A DNA stretch of 64,000 bases from Planobispora rosea (GTDB lineage Bacteria; Actinomycetota; Actinomycetes; Streptosporangiales; Streptosporangiaceae). Of the stretch, positions 39,916 to 48,372 are shown in pieces. The position numbers and the translations under genes were made by a program. How positions within the stretch are numbered: position 1 is the stretch's first letter; each line of letters opens with the position of its first letter. The notes under the pieces were generated by a model. That model was not told the origin of the DNA and searched no databases. It saw nothing but the letters and a program-made list of their open reading frames with translations. The stretch is taken from the NCBI RefSeq assembly GCF_014648175.1, contig NZ_BMQP01000018.1:1-64000 (forward strand). Reading direction: 5' to 3'.

Positions 39916-41717
39916 GACCACTGATGAAAGTGGCCGCCGCGCTGGCCCGCTTCGAGCTGCGCCGCTACCTCGTCGGCGGTCTGCTGTGGCTGCCGGCCAG
40001 CGTCCTGCCGCTGGCCGGCGGGCTGATCCTGCAACAGCTGTTCGACCACCTCGTCGCCGGCCGGGTGCCGCTGCTGCTGTGCGCGGCCTTCGCGGGGATC
40101 GAACTGGTCCGCGGCGTGACGATCGTCATCGCCTGGACCTACGGAGACTACTGGTGGAGCGCGGCGGCGGCCCTGCTCCGGGCCAACGTGCTGCGCTCGG
40201 TCCTGGCCGGGCGGGGACGGGCGCCGCGCTCCCCCGGTGAAGGGCTCTCCCGGCTGCGCGACGACACGGGCGACGTGGTGCAGTTCGTCGACGAGTCCGT
40301 ACCGCTGGCCGGGGCCGTGCTGTTCAGCACCGCCGCCCTGACGATCATGGCGTCCATCGACCCGGCCGTCACGCTGGTCCTGGTCCTGCCGGTGATCGCG
40401 GTCGGGGTGCTGAGCCGCCTGCTGAACCGGACGATCAGGCGGCTGCACCGGCACTCCCGCGCTCTCGGCGCGGCCGTCACCGGCCACCTCGGCGAGATCT
40501 TCGGCGGCGTGCTGGCGATCAAGACCGCCGGGGCCGAGGAGGCGGCGCTGGAACGCCTGCGCCGGCACAACCGCCTGCGCCGCGAGGCGGCGGTCAAGGA
40601 CCGGCTCGCGACCGACCTGCTGGACGCCGCGACCGGCGCGACCGCCGAGATCAGCATCGGTCTGGTCCTGCTGCTGGCCGCCCCCGCCATGCGCCGCGGC
40701 GACTTCACCGTGGGCGACCTGGCACTGTTCACCACCTATGTCGGATGGCTGACCGCGCTTCCGCGGACCATCGGCGTGATCATGTCGCGGATGCCCCAGG
40801 CCGGTGTCTCCGTCGAGCGGCTCACGCAGCTGATGGGGCCGGAAGAGGACCTGTCCCGCGACACCGGCGCCCGGCTCCACCGGGACCACCCCGCCGCGCC
40901 CCGCCCGGCCCACGACGATCCGCTGCGGGTGCTGCGGGCCCGGGGACTCACCACCGGGCACGGCCTGCACGGGGTGGACCTGGAGGTCAGACGGGGATCG
41001 TTCACGGTGATCACCGGTGCGGTCGGTTCCGGCAAGACGACACTGGTGCGCGCCCTGCTCGGGCTGGAACCGCTGACGTCCGGGACGATCCACTGGAACG
41101 GCGGGCCGGTGACCGACCCCGGCCGCTTCCTGGTGCCCGGCCGGACCGCCTACGTCGGGCAGGTGCCACGGTTGTTCTCCGCCTCCCTGCGGGAGAACCT
41201 TCTGCTCGGCCGGCCCGCCGACCACCTGGAGCGGGCGCTGGAACTGGCGGCGTTCGACCGCGACCTGGCCGGGATGCCCGATGGCCTGGACACGGTCGTC
41301 GGCCCCCGGGGCGTGCGGCTCTCGGGCGGCCAGGCACAGCGGGTGGCCGCCGCGCGGGCCCTGGTCCGCACCCCGGATCTGCTCGTGGTGGACGACCTGT
41401 CCTCGGCCCTGGACGTGGAGACCGAGCGGCAGCTGTGGGAGCGGATCACCGGAGCCTGCACGCTGCTGGTCGTCTCCCACCGGCCCGCCGTACTGGCGCG
41501 GGCCGATCAGGTCATCGTCCTGGACCGGGGCCGGGTGACCGGCCGGGGCCGGTTGGAGGAACTGCTGGAGACCTGCCCGGAGATGCGGCGGCTGTGGTCG
41601 CTCACCCCGCTGGAGGAGCCGCGCCCCTCGGCCGGGGCGAGAGCGGCGGCCATACAGGCCGACGCGCCCGGCGACCACGGAGATCACCCTTCTTCAAGAC
41701 TCACGGTGACAGACTGA
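39912..41717 (+). CDS. ABC exporter half-transporter (TMD-NBD), partner 2
   Basis: A 601-residue protein. The TMD spans about 20-310 (LAGAVLFSTAALTIMASIDP, ISIGLVLLLAAPAMR). The NBD has Walker A GAVGSGKTT (about 369-377), intact signature VRLSGGQAQRVAAARAL and Walker B LLVVDDLSSALD, in which Asp replaces the catalytic Glu. With partner 1 it would form one canonical site (its LSGGQ with partner 1's Glu) and one degenerate site, typical of heterodimeric exporters. No N-terminal C39 peptidase is present. The stop overlaps a short ATG frame (41717) and the next gene follows at 41748. Confidence 0.88.
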   Translation: MRPLMKVAAALARFELRRYLVGGLLWLPASVLPLAGGLILQQLFDHLVAGRVPLLLCAAFAGIELVRGVTIVIAWTYGDYWWSAAAALLRANVLRSVLAGRGRAPRSPGEGLSRLRDDTGDVVQFVDESVPLAGAVLFSTAALTIMASIDPAVTLVLVLPVIAVGVLSRLLNRTIRRLHRHSRALGAAVTGHLGEIFGGVLAIKTAGAEEAALERLRRHNRLRREAAVKDRLATDLLDAATGATAEISIGLVLLLAAPAMRRGDFTVGDLALFTTYVGWLTALPRTIGVIMSRMPQAGVSVERLTQLMGPEEDLSRDTGARLHRDHPAAPRPAHDDPLRVLRARGLTTGHGLHGVDLEVRRGSFTVITGAVGSGKTTLVRALLGLEPLTSGTIHWNGGPVTDPGRFLVPGRTAYVGQVPRLFSASLRENLLLGRPADHLERALELAAFDRDLAGMPDGLDTVVGPRGVRLSGGQAQRVAAARALVRTPDLLVVDDLSSALDVETERQLWERITGACTLLVVSHRPAVLARADQVIVLDRGRVTGRGRLEELLETCPEMRRLWSLTPLEEPRPSAGARAAAIQADAPGDHGDHPSSRLTVTD

Positions 41718-41747
41718 TGACTATCAGTAACAAAGGGGGGGAAGCCG

Positions 41748-42503
41748 GTGCCGTACGGCAATGAGAGCAACGAGACTCGGGCGCACGACTGGCGGCCGTA
41801 CCTGACCGCCGGTGCGGCCCTCGCGGCCACCGCCGTCGTCATCGCCGCGTTCGCCGTGGACTCCGGCAGATACGGATCGGCCGGATCCGCGATGGCCCCG
41901 CCCGCGGCCGCCGGGCTCCTGGAGCGGCCCGCCCCCCGGGCCACCGGGCTCCCGGCCCTCCCGCTCCTGCCGCAGCTCGCCTCCGCCGTCCCCGCCGCCG
42001 TGGCCGCCGAACCGCCGCCCGGGCCGGAGCCGCGGAAGCCGTCCGGCCGCTCCGGCCTGCCCGTCCTCCCCTCCGGGCACGGGACGGACGTACGCGCGCC
42101 CGCCGTCCAGAACGGCGGGCGGCAAGGAGTGGACCGGCGGCCGGGGCAGGCGGCCGGAAGGGACGACGACCGGCCGGCCACCCGCGCCGGGCGCGCCGGC
42201 CACTCCGAACGGCCCGGCCGGAACCGGGCCGCCGCCCGCTCCGGGCACCGGTCCCAGACCGCCCGGCCGGCGAAGGACACGGCCCGCCCGGCGGAGACCG
42301 GCCGGCGCCCGTCCGGCGGGACACATGAGACCACCGGCCGTCCCGCCCGGCCCAGCAGGCCCGACAGGAGCACCTCCTGCGCCCGCATCCCCCTGACCGA
42401 CGTGCGCTATCCCTACTGCGGCACTTCCTGGAGCACGTCCGAGGGGCGGGGGCTCGTCGAGACCATCCTGCGGTTCGTCGCCCCACGACGCGGCCAGCGG
42501 TGA
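41748..42503 (+). CDS. One-TM, Pro/Arg-rich secreted or anchored protein, third gene of the exporter locus
   Basis: GTG 41748 follows GGGGGGGAAG (a strong ribosome binding site). The 251 residues begin with a cytoplasmic stretch and one TM (AGAALAATAVVIAAFAVDSG), then a long disordered Pro/Arg/Gly/Ala-rich region. They end with a short ordered tail carrying two cysteines (RSTSCARIPLTDVRYPYC, then GTSWSTSEGRGLVETILRF). The Cys pair and the conserved-looking end suggest a processed or disulfide-bonded domain outside the membrane. No family is recognised. It may be co-transcribed with the exporters. Function unknown. Confidence 0.6.
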   Translation: MPYGNESNETRAHDWRPYLTAGAALAATAVVIAAFAVDSGRYGSAGSAMAPPAAAGLLERPAPRATGLPALPLLPQLASAVPAAVAAEPPPGPEPRKPSGRSGLPVLPSGHGTDVRAPAVQNGGRQGVDRRPGQAAGRDDDRPATRAGRAGHSERPGRNRAAARSGHRSQTARPAKDTARPAETGRRPSGGTHETTGRPARPSRPDRSTSCARIPLTDVRYPYCGTSWSTSEGRGLVETILRFVAPRRGQR

Positions 42504-42508
42504 GAGGC

Positions 42509-42535
42509 CGTCGCCGGAGACCCGCCCCGGCGACG
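42509..42535. terminator. 9-bp hairpin after the exporter locus
   Basis: CGTCGCCGG (42509-42517) pairs with CCGGCGACG (42527-42535) around a 9-base loop, just past the 42503 stop. Confidence 0.5.
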
Positions 42536-42597
42536 ACGCCGTCGGCCGGCAGGACCGGGAAACATCCCGCCCGCCCACCGGCCGGGACCCCCGGCCG

Positions 42598-43464
42598 TCA
42601 CCGGCCGAGGGCCGCCGGATAGGTCACCTCCGCCAGCAGGCGCTGCCCCGCGGTGTTCGGGTGGAAGTAGTCCCACGGGCTCACGTGGGACAGCTCGAAC
42701 GGATAACCGAACACCGCACCGCCGTCATAGCGGCACATGACCTGCTCGGCGCAGACCCCGGCCAGCACCGCGTTGAAATCGGCCACCCGCTGGCGCACCC
42801 GCGCGCGCCGGTCCACATCGGCCTGGTCGGTCGAGCGCGGCCTGGCCAGCAGCGACTGGCAGATCCCGAACGCCGCCCACGCCGCGCGGGCCGACGAGTC
42901 ATCCTTGCCGACCTCCCACAGCCGCCCGACGTCGGGGATGCTCGCCACGAAGATCGACGCCTCCGGCAGGCCCGTGACGAGCGTCCGCATCGCCGTACGG
43001 AACGACGCCTCGAAATCCGCCACCGATGTCATGCCCGCCTCCGAGGAGGTGCAGGCGTCGTTGGCGCCCATCAGGATCGTGACGTAGCCGGCCCGCTGCG
43101 AGACGGCCTGTTCCGCCTGTCCGGGCAGATCGGCGATTCTGGCCCCCGAGCGCGCGTCGTTGTAGGCCACCAGAGAGGAATCGTCGGCCCGCAGGCGCAG
43201 GTAGTGGCTGTTGACCCGCGCGCTGGTGCCGGTGGACCACGACCTGGAGGGGCAGTCGACGTAGAAGCCGCAGGCGTTGAACCCGCGGGTGATGGAGTCG
43301 CCCAGCGACGCCATCACGGTCTGCGCGACCGCGACCGGGGCCGTCCGGACGGCCGCCGGGCCCCGGGCCGGCGCACCGCCGGCCGCGTGCGCCGGGACCG
43401 GCGCCACGGCCATCACCCCGGCGAGGGCCGTCAGAAGGACGAGGATCCGGCGCGGGACGTTCAT
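42598..43464 (-). CDS. Secreted SGNH/GDSL hydrolase (esterase/lipase)
   Basis: A 288-residue protein with a signal peptide (MNVPRRILVLLTALAGVMAV, then PVPAHA). It carries the SGNH blocks: GDS in ASLGDSITRGF (Ser nucleophile), Gly in ARSGARIADLP, Asn in LMGANDAC and the Asp/His pair in WDYFHPNTAG. Four or more cysteines (FNACGFYVDCPSRS) fit a secreted, disulfide-bonded actinomycete esterase. The ATG has a GAGG-rich region upstream. It hydrolyses ester bonds, possibly in lipids or acetylated polymers. The exact substrate is unknown. Confidence 0.88.
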   Translation of the reverse strand: MNVPRRILVLLTALAGVMAVAPVPAHAAGGAPARGPAAVRTAPVAVAQTVMASLGDSITRGFNACGFYVDCPSRSWSTGTSARVNSHYLRLRADDSSLVAYNDARSGARIADLPGQAEQAVSQRAGYVTILMGANDACTSSEAGMTSVADFEASFRTAMRTLVTGLPEASIFVASIPDVGRLWEVGKDDSSARAAWAAFGICQSLLARPRSTDQADVDRRARVRQRVADFNAVLAGVCAEQVMCRYDGGAVFGYPFELSHVSPWDYFHPNTAGQRLLAEVTYPAALGR

Positions 43465-43592
43465 ACATGCCTCCTCGGGCTGTCTCCCCCGATCGGCTCA
43501 TCGCTCAAATGTCCGCCCGCACCACGAGCTTGACAAGCCGACATCACACACCCGTTACCCGCCAGTAAGGTCGGTTCCCGGGTCCCGGAGTC

Positions 43593-43991
43593 TCACGACC
43601 CGGACGGATGCAGCCGCATCCGCAGCCGGACCCGTGAGCCGTCCGGCCCCTGATGGATGTTGAGCTGGTCACACAACTGGCTCATCAGCCACAACCCGAA
43701 CCCGCGCGAGGCGCCCCTCTCCGGGCGGCCGCGCACCGCGTCCTGCGGCTTCAGGCTGCCCACGCTGTCGGTCACATCGACCGTCAGGAAGGAGTCGTCC
43801 TGCCAGATCGACACGGTGCCGCTGCCTCCGCCGTGCTCCAGCACATTGATCGCCGCCTCGTTCGCGGCGATCAGCAGGTTGTCCAGCCGCTCCCCGCTCA
43901 GCCCGGCACGGGTCGCGGAAAGCTGAATGCGCTCGCGCAGCCCCGCGAGGTCAGAGGTGATCGGCCAGCGCCGATCGCCGGTGGCGGTCAT
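43593..43991 (-). CDS. RsbW-like anti-sigma / HATPase_c_2 protein
   Basis: A 132-residue GHKL ATPase: NLLIAANEAAINVLEHGGGS (N box), DVTDSVG (short G1 box), and SRGFGLWLMSQLCDQLNI (G2 box). Such proteins bind a sigma factor and phosphorylate a STAS antagonist. It lies 25 bases downstream of the STAS gene at 44017-44379 on the same strand, so the two form a classical partner-switching pair. The sigma factor it controls is not adjacent. Confidence 0.85.
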   Translation of the reverse strand: MTATGDRRWPITSDLAGLRERIQLSATRAGLSGERLDNLLIAANEAAINVLEHGGGSGTVSIWQDDSFLTVDVTDSVGSLKPQDAVRGRPERGASRGFGLWLMSQLCDQLNIHQGPDGSRVRLRMRLHPSGS

Positions 43992-44016
43992 GATCCCTCC
44001 TGCCGGGGCCCCACGG

Positions 44017-44379
44017 CTATCGCGACCGGAGAAAGTCGACCGCGTCCGGCACCGTGGGCACCACCCTGAAGAAGTGCATCAGCCCCGTCGTACGGAAAAT
44101 CCTGATCAGGCGCGGCTGCATGCCGGCCAGGGCCACCACCCCGCCCCGCTCGCCCACCAGCGTGCGCAGTCCCAGGAAGACCCTGATCCCCGTGGAGTCG
44201 CAGAAGCTCAGATGGGTCAGGTCCACGATGAGGTCGCGACCGTCGGCCGGTAACGCCTCGACGATGTCCTGACGCAACTGCTCGGCATTGGTGTAATCCA
44301 GCTCCCCCGCCAGCGCCAGTACGGCCACCCGCTCCAGTGCCCCCTCGGGGACGACGGCGAGCTCGACGGCAACGGTCAC
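44017..44379 (-). CDS. STAS anti-sigma factor antagonist
   Basis: A 120-residue STAS protein with LALAGELDYTNAEQLRQDIV and the canonical phosphorylation loop LSFCDSTGIRVFLGL (DSTG). It starts at GTG 44379. It is the upstream partner of the RsbW-like gene. Dephosphorylated, it would bind and inactivate that kinase and release the sigma factor. Unlike the orphan STAS at 6241 it keeps the DSTG loop. Confidence 0.88.
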   Translation of the reverse strand: MTVAVELAVVPEGALERVAVLALAGELDYTNAEQLRQDIVEALPADGRDLIVDLTHLSFCDSTGIRVFLGLRTLVGERGGVVALAGMQPRLIRIFRTTGLMHFFRVVPTVPDAVDFLRSR

Positions 44380-44537
44380 CGGGACACCTCCGGCCTCCCT
44401 CGGATCCAGCCACGCAGCGGCGGCAGAGACCCCGCCGGCACCCCTCCCGCCGGCGAACCCCGAGCCCTGCTCACCGCCTCCAGGGTGTCACGATCCATCC
44501 ACCAGTGGGAGTCATTCCCTTGTCATCACCCCCGCGC

Positions 44538-45179
44538 TCACCCCCCAGTCGGCGAACGGTCCGTCGCCACCCGCACCGCCAGCCCGCCCAGCACGGTGCC
44601 CATCACGTACCGCTGCACGCGCGCCCACAGCGGCCGCCCGGAGAAGAACGCCGCCACCGACCCCGCGGCCAGCACGATCATCCCGTTGACCATCACCGCG
44701 ATCACCACCTGGGTCATCCCCAGCAGCACGCTCTGCAGGGCGACGTCACCCCGCGCGGGATCGACGAACTGCGGGAGCAGCGACACGTACAGAATCGCGA
44801 TCTTGGGGTTGAGCAGGCTGGTCATCAGCCCCATGGCGAAAAGCCTGCGCGGCCGGTCCACCGGCAGCCGTCCCGGCGCGAACACCGCCCGCCCACCGGG
44901 CCGCACCGCCTGCCACGCCAGCCACAGCAGGTAGGCCGCACCGGCGAGCTTGAGCGCCGTGTAGGCCGCAGGAACCACCGCGAAGACCGTCGCGATCCCC
45001 GCCGCGGCCGCCACCACGTACACCAGGAAGGCCGTGCCGACACCGGCCAGGGAGATCAGCCCCGCCGCCCGCCCCTGCGTCACCGACCGCGACACCAGAT
45101 AGATCATGTTCGGGCCCGGGGTGAGAACCATGCCCAGGGCGACCACCGTGATCCCGAGAACCGCACTGACAGACACCAT
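44538..45179 (-). CDS. LysE-family amino-acid exporter
   Basis: A 213-residue protein with six TM segments: ITVVALGMVLTPGPNMIYLV (the PGPN motif of the family), GLISLAGVGTAFLVYVVAAA, LKLAGAAYLLWLAWQAVR and FAMGLMTSLLNPKIAILYVS (NPK motif), then QSVLLGMTQVVIAVMVNGMI. It exports basic or other amino acids or related solutes. ATG 45179 lacks a strong ribosome binding site. Confidence 0.88.
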   Translation of the reverse strand: MVSVSAVLGITVVALGMVLTPGPNMIYLVSRSVTQGRAAGLISLAGVGTAFLVYVVAAAAGIATVFAVVPAAYTALKLAGAAYLLWLAWQAVRPGGRAVFAPGRLPVDRPRRLFAMGLMTSLLNPKIAILYVSLLPQFVDPARGDVALQSVLLGMTQVVIAVMVNGMIVLAAGSVAAFFSGRPLWARVQRYVMGTVLGGLAVRVATDRSPTGG

Positions 45180-45345
45180 GAACACATCGTGATCAACCCT
45201 TCGGTCCCCCGAAAACGGCCAATTCCCGGTAGTGGCCCTTAACCGCGGGCCCGTCTTCCTCTCGCTGCGGTCGGAGCGATGAGTGGATCCAAAAAATCTC
45301 CTGCCTTTACAATGTAGATTAACATCGCGGGATAAGATCGGGCGG

Positions 45346-46320
45346 GTGAGCCTGCCCGCCGTACCCGAGTCGCCCGATCCCGCCATCGAGCCGGCGCGCG
45401 ACCCCTACCGGGTGTACCTCGACTCCCTCACCAGCGCCGAGTCCCGCCGCACCATGCGCGGCTGCCTGGACCGCCTGGCCGCCCTCGTCTCCGGCGGAGA
45501 GGCCTCCTCCGGCGCGGGCCGGCCCTGGCACCTGCTGCGCTACGAGCACACCGTGCGCCTGCGCGCCCTCATGATCGAGCGCGGCTGGTCCCCCGCCTAC
45601 GTCAACAAGCACCTCGTCGCGCTGCGCCGGGTGCTGCGCGAGGCCTGGCGGCTCGGCCAGATGACCGCCGAGGACTACCAGCGCGCCGCCGACCTGCCGA
45701 CTCTCGACCACACCCGGCTGCCCACCGGCCAGCACGTCCCCGCGGAGGTCGTGGGCGCGGCCCTGGCCGCGTGCGACGGCGACGACTCCCCCGCCGGAGT
45801 CCGCGACGCCGCGCTGCTCGCGGTGCTCTACTCCACCGGCTGCCGTCGCGCCGAGATCGCCGGGCTGACGCTGGCCGACTACGACCCCGGGGCACGCTCA
45901 CTGCGGGTGCGCGGAAAGCGTGACAAGGAACGCATGGTCTATCTCACCGCCCAGGCCGTCGGGCGGATGGAGCGGTGGCTGGCGGTACGGGGCCGGCCCG
46001 CCGGAGCCCTGTTCTGCCCCATCAACAAGCACGGGTTCCTGCGGATGCGCGGGGGCGGGCCCGCCCCGATGACCGGGCAGGCCGTCGCCGACATCCTCAC
46101 CCGGCGGCTGGCCCAGGCCGGGGCCATGCCGCGCACCCCCCACGACTTCCGGCGGACCTTCATCGGCGAGCTGCTCGACGCGGGCGTGGACCTGGCCACC
46201 GCCCAGGCCCTCGTCGGCCACTCCTCCCCCGCCACCACGGCCCGCTACGACCGGCGCCCCGAACGGCGCCGCCGCGAGGCCGTCGACCGGATCACCCTGC
46301 CGGCGTCCCGGCCACTGTGA
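45346..46320 (+). CDS. Tyrosine recombinase / site-specific integrase
   Basis: A 324-residue protein. The core-binding domain is at 20-125 (YRVYLDSLTSAESRRTMRGC, YVNKHLVALRRVLREAWRLG). The catalytic domain has Arg in YSTGCRRAEIAGLTL, Lys in RVRGKRDKERMVYL, HxxR in PHDFRRTFIGELL, His in ALVGHSSPATTARYDRR and the nucleophilic Tyr in that last segment. All five residues are present. The start is GTG 45346; an upstream in-frame ATG is 45283. No excisionase, tRNA attachment site or other mobile genes were found next to it, so it is an orphan chromosomal copy. Confidence 0.88.
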   Translation: MSLPAVPESPDPAIEPARDPYRVYLDSLTSAESRRTMRGCLDRLAALVSGGEASSGAGRPWHLLRYEHTVRLRALMIERGWSPAYVNKHLVALRRVLREAWRLGQMTAEDYQRAADLPTLDHTRLPTGQHVPAEVVGAALAACDGDDSPAGVRDAALLAVLYSTGCRRAEIAGLTLADYDPGARSLRVRGKRDKERMVYLTAQAVGRMERWLAVRGRPAGALFCPINKHGFLRMRGGGPAPMTGQAVADILTRRLAQAGAMPRTPHDFRRTFIGELLDAGVDLATAQALVGHSSPATTARYDRRPERRRREAVDRITLPASRPL

Positions 46321-46368
46321 GAACGCCCGCCTTGTGAACACGCCCGCCTCGGCGCCGGAGGCCGGCCT

Positions 46369-46965
46369 TCAGCCGCCCTCCGGGGTCAGGGAGTCCAGCC
46401 AGCGGGTCAGGCGGGCGCCTTGGCGGGTCATGACGTCGGGGTCGCGCAGGGCGTTGGCCAGCAGGGACATGCCCTGGTAGCCGGCGACGAGGGTGAGGGC
46501 GAGGTCGTCGGAATCGGGCAGGCCCAGCTCACGGAACTGGGCTCCGGCCCAGTCCAGCAGCTGCCGGATGGCCCGGCCTGCCTCCTGGTCGAGGGTGCCG
46601 TCGGCGCGTTTGTCGAGCTCGACGGCGAGGGTGCCGGTGGGGCAGCCGTAGCGGGCGGCCACATCGCGCTGCTCGATCCAGGCGGCGACCAGGGCCTTGA
46701 GGCGCTCGCGGGGGTCGGGGAGCCGGTCGAGGCGGCCGGTGAGCTCGGCCAGGTGGCCGGTGTGCTCGGCCAGGGCGGCCTGGACCAGGTCGTCCTTGGT
46801 CTTGAAGTAGTAGTAGACGTTCCCGACGGGCACGTCGGCGGCTCTGGCGATGTCGGCGATGGTGGTGCGCTCCACCCCCTGCTCGTGCAGGACGCGGGCG
46901 GCCGCGGCCGTCAGCCGCCGCCGCTTGTCGGTGCTCCGTCCCCGGGATGCCGCTGAGTCAGTCAC
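46369..46965 (-). CDS. TetR-family regulator of the NmrA-type gene
   Basis: A 198-residue repressor with an HTH near the start (LTAAAARVLHEQGVERTTIA, ADVPVGNVYYYFKTKDDLVQ) and a C-terminal TetR domain with LVAGYQGMSLLANALRD. GTG 46965 is chosen over TTG 46983. It is divergent from the NmrA-like gene. The intergenic region holds a 16-bp pseudo-palindrome near that start, a likely operator. This arrangement is common for TetR repressors of quinone- or stress-related reductases. Confidence 0.87.
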   Translation of the reverse strand: MTDSAASRGRSTDKRRRLTAAAARVLHEQGVERTTIADIARAADVPVGNVYYYFKTKDDLVQAALAEHTGHLAELTGRLDRLPDPRERLKALVAAWIEQRDVAARYGCPTGTLAVELDKRADGTLDQEAGRAIRQLLDWAGAQFRELGLPDSDDLALTLVAGYQGMSLLANALRDPDVMTRQGARLTRWLDSLTPEGG

Positions 46966-47012
46966 CCGACTGACTATAGACAACCGTCCTGGGCCGCATG
47001 CTAGGGTCTTAC

Positions 47013-47028
47013 TTAGTTAGTCAACTTA
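47013..47028. promoter_or_regulatory. Pseudo-palindromic operator TTAGTTAGTCAACTTA
   Basis: The 16-bp site has symmetric TnAGTT/AACTnA halves and lies 15 bases before the NmrA ATG, overlapping a repeated CTTACTTAG. The AT-rich site is consistent with TetR binding. Confidence 0.55.
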
Positions 47029-47042
47029 CTTAGGAGATTGAC

Positions 47043-47888
47043 ATGATCGTGGTGACAGGCGCGACCGGCAACGTCGGGCGTTCGCTCGTGCAGGCGCTGG
47101 CGGCGACCGGTGAGCCGGTGACGGCGACGTCCCGGGCGATCTCGGAGACGGACGTGCCGGAGGGCGTCCGGCACCTGCGGGCGGACCTGGCCGACGCCGA
47201 GAGCCTGCGCCCCCTTCTGGACGGCGCCGACGCGCTGTTCCTGCAGAACGGCGGGCCCAGCGCGCACTCGCTCAGCCCGCAGGACATCCTCGACGTCGCC
47301 AGGACCGGCGGAGTCCGGCGGGTGGTGCTGCTGTCCTCCCAGGGCGTCGCGACCCGGCCGCAGTCGGCCTCCCACGGAGTCCTCATGCGGTCCATCGAGG
47401 ACGCCGTCCGGCAGTCGGGCATGGACTGGACGATCCTGCGGCCCGGCGGGTTCGCCTCCAACGCCTACGCCTGGGCCGAGTCGGTCCGCACGGCGCGGAC
47501 CGTCGCCGCGCCGTTCGGCGACGTCGGCCTGCCGGTCATCGACCCGGCCGACATCGCCGGGGTCGCCGCGGCGGCGTTGCGCGAGGACGGCCACGCCGGG
47601 CAGGTCTACGAGCTGACCGGCCCCGCCCCCGTCACGCCCCGGCAGCAGGCCGAGGCGATCGGCGACGCCATCGGCGAGCCGGTCCGGTTCGCCGAGCAGA
47701 CCCGCGACGAGGCCCGCGCGCAGATGCTGCGGTTCATGCCCGGACCCGTGGTGGAGACCACCCTGTCCATCCTCGGCGAGCCCACCGCCGCCGAACGGCG
47801 CGTCAGCCCCGACGTCGAACGCGTCCTCGGCCGCGCGCCCCGTCCCTTCACCGACTGGGCCCGGCGCAACGCCGCCGCCTTCCGCTGA
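47043..47888 (+). CDS. NmrA-like NAD(P)-binding protein (QOR2-type)
   Basis: A 281-residue atypical SDR: MIVVTGATGNVGRSLVQALA (Rossmann glycines), VRHLRADLADAESLRPLLDG, and MDWTILRPGGFASNAYAW, with later VYELTGPAPVTPRQQAEAIG. Such proteins reduce quinones or act as redox sensors. AGGAGATTGAC leads ATG 47043, which sits right beside the TetR operator. A 13-bp terminator follows. Confidence 0.87.
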   Translation: MIVVTGATGNVGRSLVQALAATGEPVTATSRAISETDVPEGVRHLRADLADAESLRPLLDGADALFLQNGGPSAHSLSPQDILDVARTGGVRRVVLLSSQGVATRPQSASHGVLMRSIEDAVRQSGMDWTILRPGGFASNAYAWAESVRTARTVAAPFGDVGLPVIDPADIAGVAAAALREDGHAGQVYELTGPAPVTPRQQAEAIGDAIGEPVRFAEQTRDEARAQMLRFMPGPVVETTLSILGEPTAAERRVSPDVERVLGRAPRPFTDWARRNAAAFR

Positions 47889-47893
47889 GCCGA

Positions 47894-47937
47894 TCCGTGA
47901 TCGGCCCGCCCGTTCCGGCCGTCCGGCCGATCACGGA
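47894..47937. terminator. 13-bp hairpin followed by AAAATTTCTT
   Basis: TCCGTGATCGGCC (47894-47906) pairs with GGCCGATCACGGA (47925-47937). A short A/T run follows. It lies 5 bases past the NmrA stop. Confidence 0.75.
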
Positions 47938-48024
47938 AAATTTCTTCTCTCCCTTGTCGATTCCGGCGGGGGCCGTACGTCATAGAGGCGCGGGACACAG
48001 ACCCGGACATCGAAGGGAGATTCC

Positions 48025-48366
48025 ATGAGATACGTGCTGCTGGCCGTCGGGGACGAGAAGCCCTGGGCGGAGGCCGGGCCGGCCGAGCGGGAGGAGATCT
48101 ACGCCCGGTGGGGCCGCTTCGAGGAACTGCTGACGGCCAGGGACGCGGGCCGGGGCGGCAACGAGCTGGCCCCGTCCGGCACCGCCACCACGGTCAGGAA
48201 GACCGGCGGCAAGGCGGTCGTCACCGACGGCCCCTACGCGGAGGCGGTCGAACAGATCGGGGGATACGTCACGATCGAGGCCGCGAGCATGGACGAGGCG
48301 ATCGAGTTCGCCGAGGCGTGCCCGTCGGAGATCGTGGAGATCCGTCCCGTTCCGGATCAGGGGTAG
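48025..48366 (+). CDS. YciI/DGPF-type small protein 1 (ECF42 module)
   Basis: A 113-residue protein of the YCII/DGPF fold: MRYVLLAVGDEKPWAEAGPA, VTDGPYAEAVEQIGGYVTIE (the DGPY motif that names the family), and AIEFAEACPSEIVEIRPV. The protein class has a ferredoxin-like fold and unknown biochemistry. It sits first in an operon with a second family member (6-base gap) and an ECF42-type sigma factor. AAGGGAG precedes ATG 48025. Confidence 0.85.
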   Translation: MRYVLLAVGDEKPWAEAGPAEREEIYARWGRFEELLTARDAGRGGNELAPSGTATTVRKTGGKAVVTDGPYAEAVEQIGGYVTIEAASMDEAIEFAEACPSEIVEIRPVPDQG

Positions 48367-48372
48367 GGAACC

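Noticed and set aside
41717..41764. A 15-codon ATG frame overlapping the exporter-2 stop (TGATG)
   Set aside because: It competes with the GTG at 41748 that has a much better ribosome site. Recorded only as a possible coupling peptide.
38106..42503. A lasso peptide or lanthipeptide cluster
   Set aside because: No B1/B2/C proteins, LanM/LanKC-type enzymes, or Ser/Thr/Cys-rich core; only exporters and a peptide.
45346..46320. A prophage or integrative element around the integrase
   Set aside because: Neighbours are ordinary chromosomal genes (LysE, TetR, NmrA). No tRNA, excisionase, replication or capsid genes.
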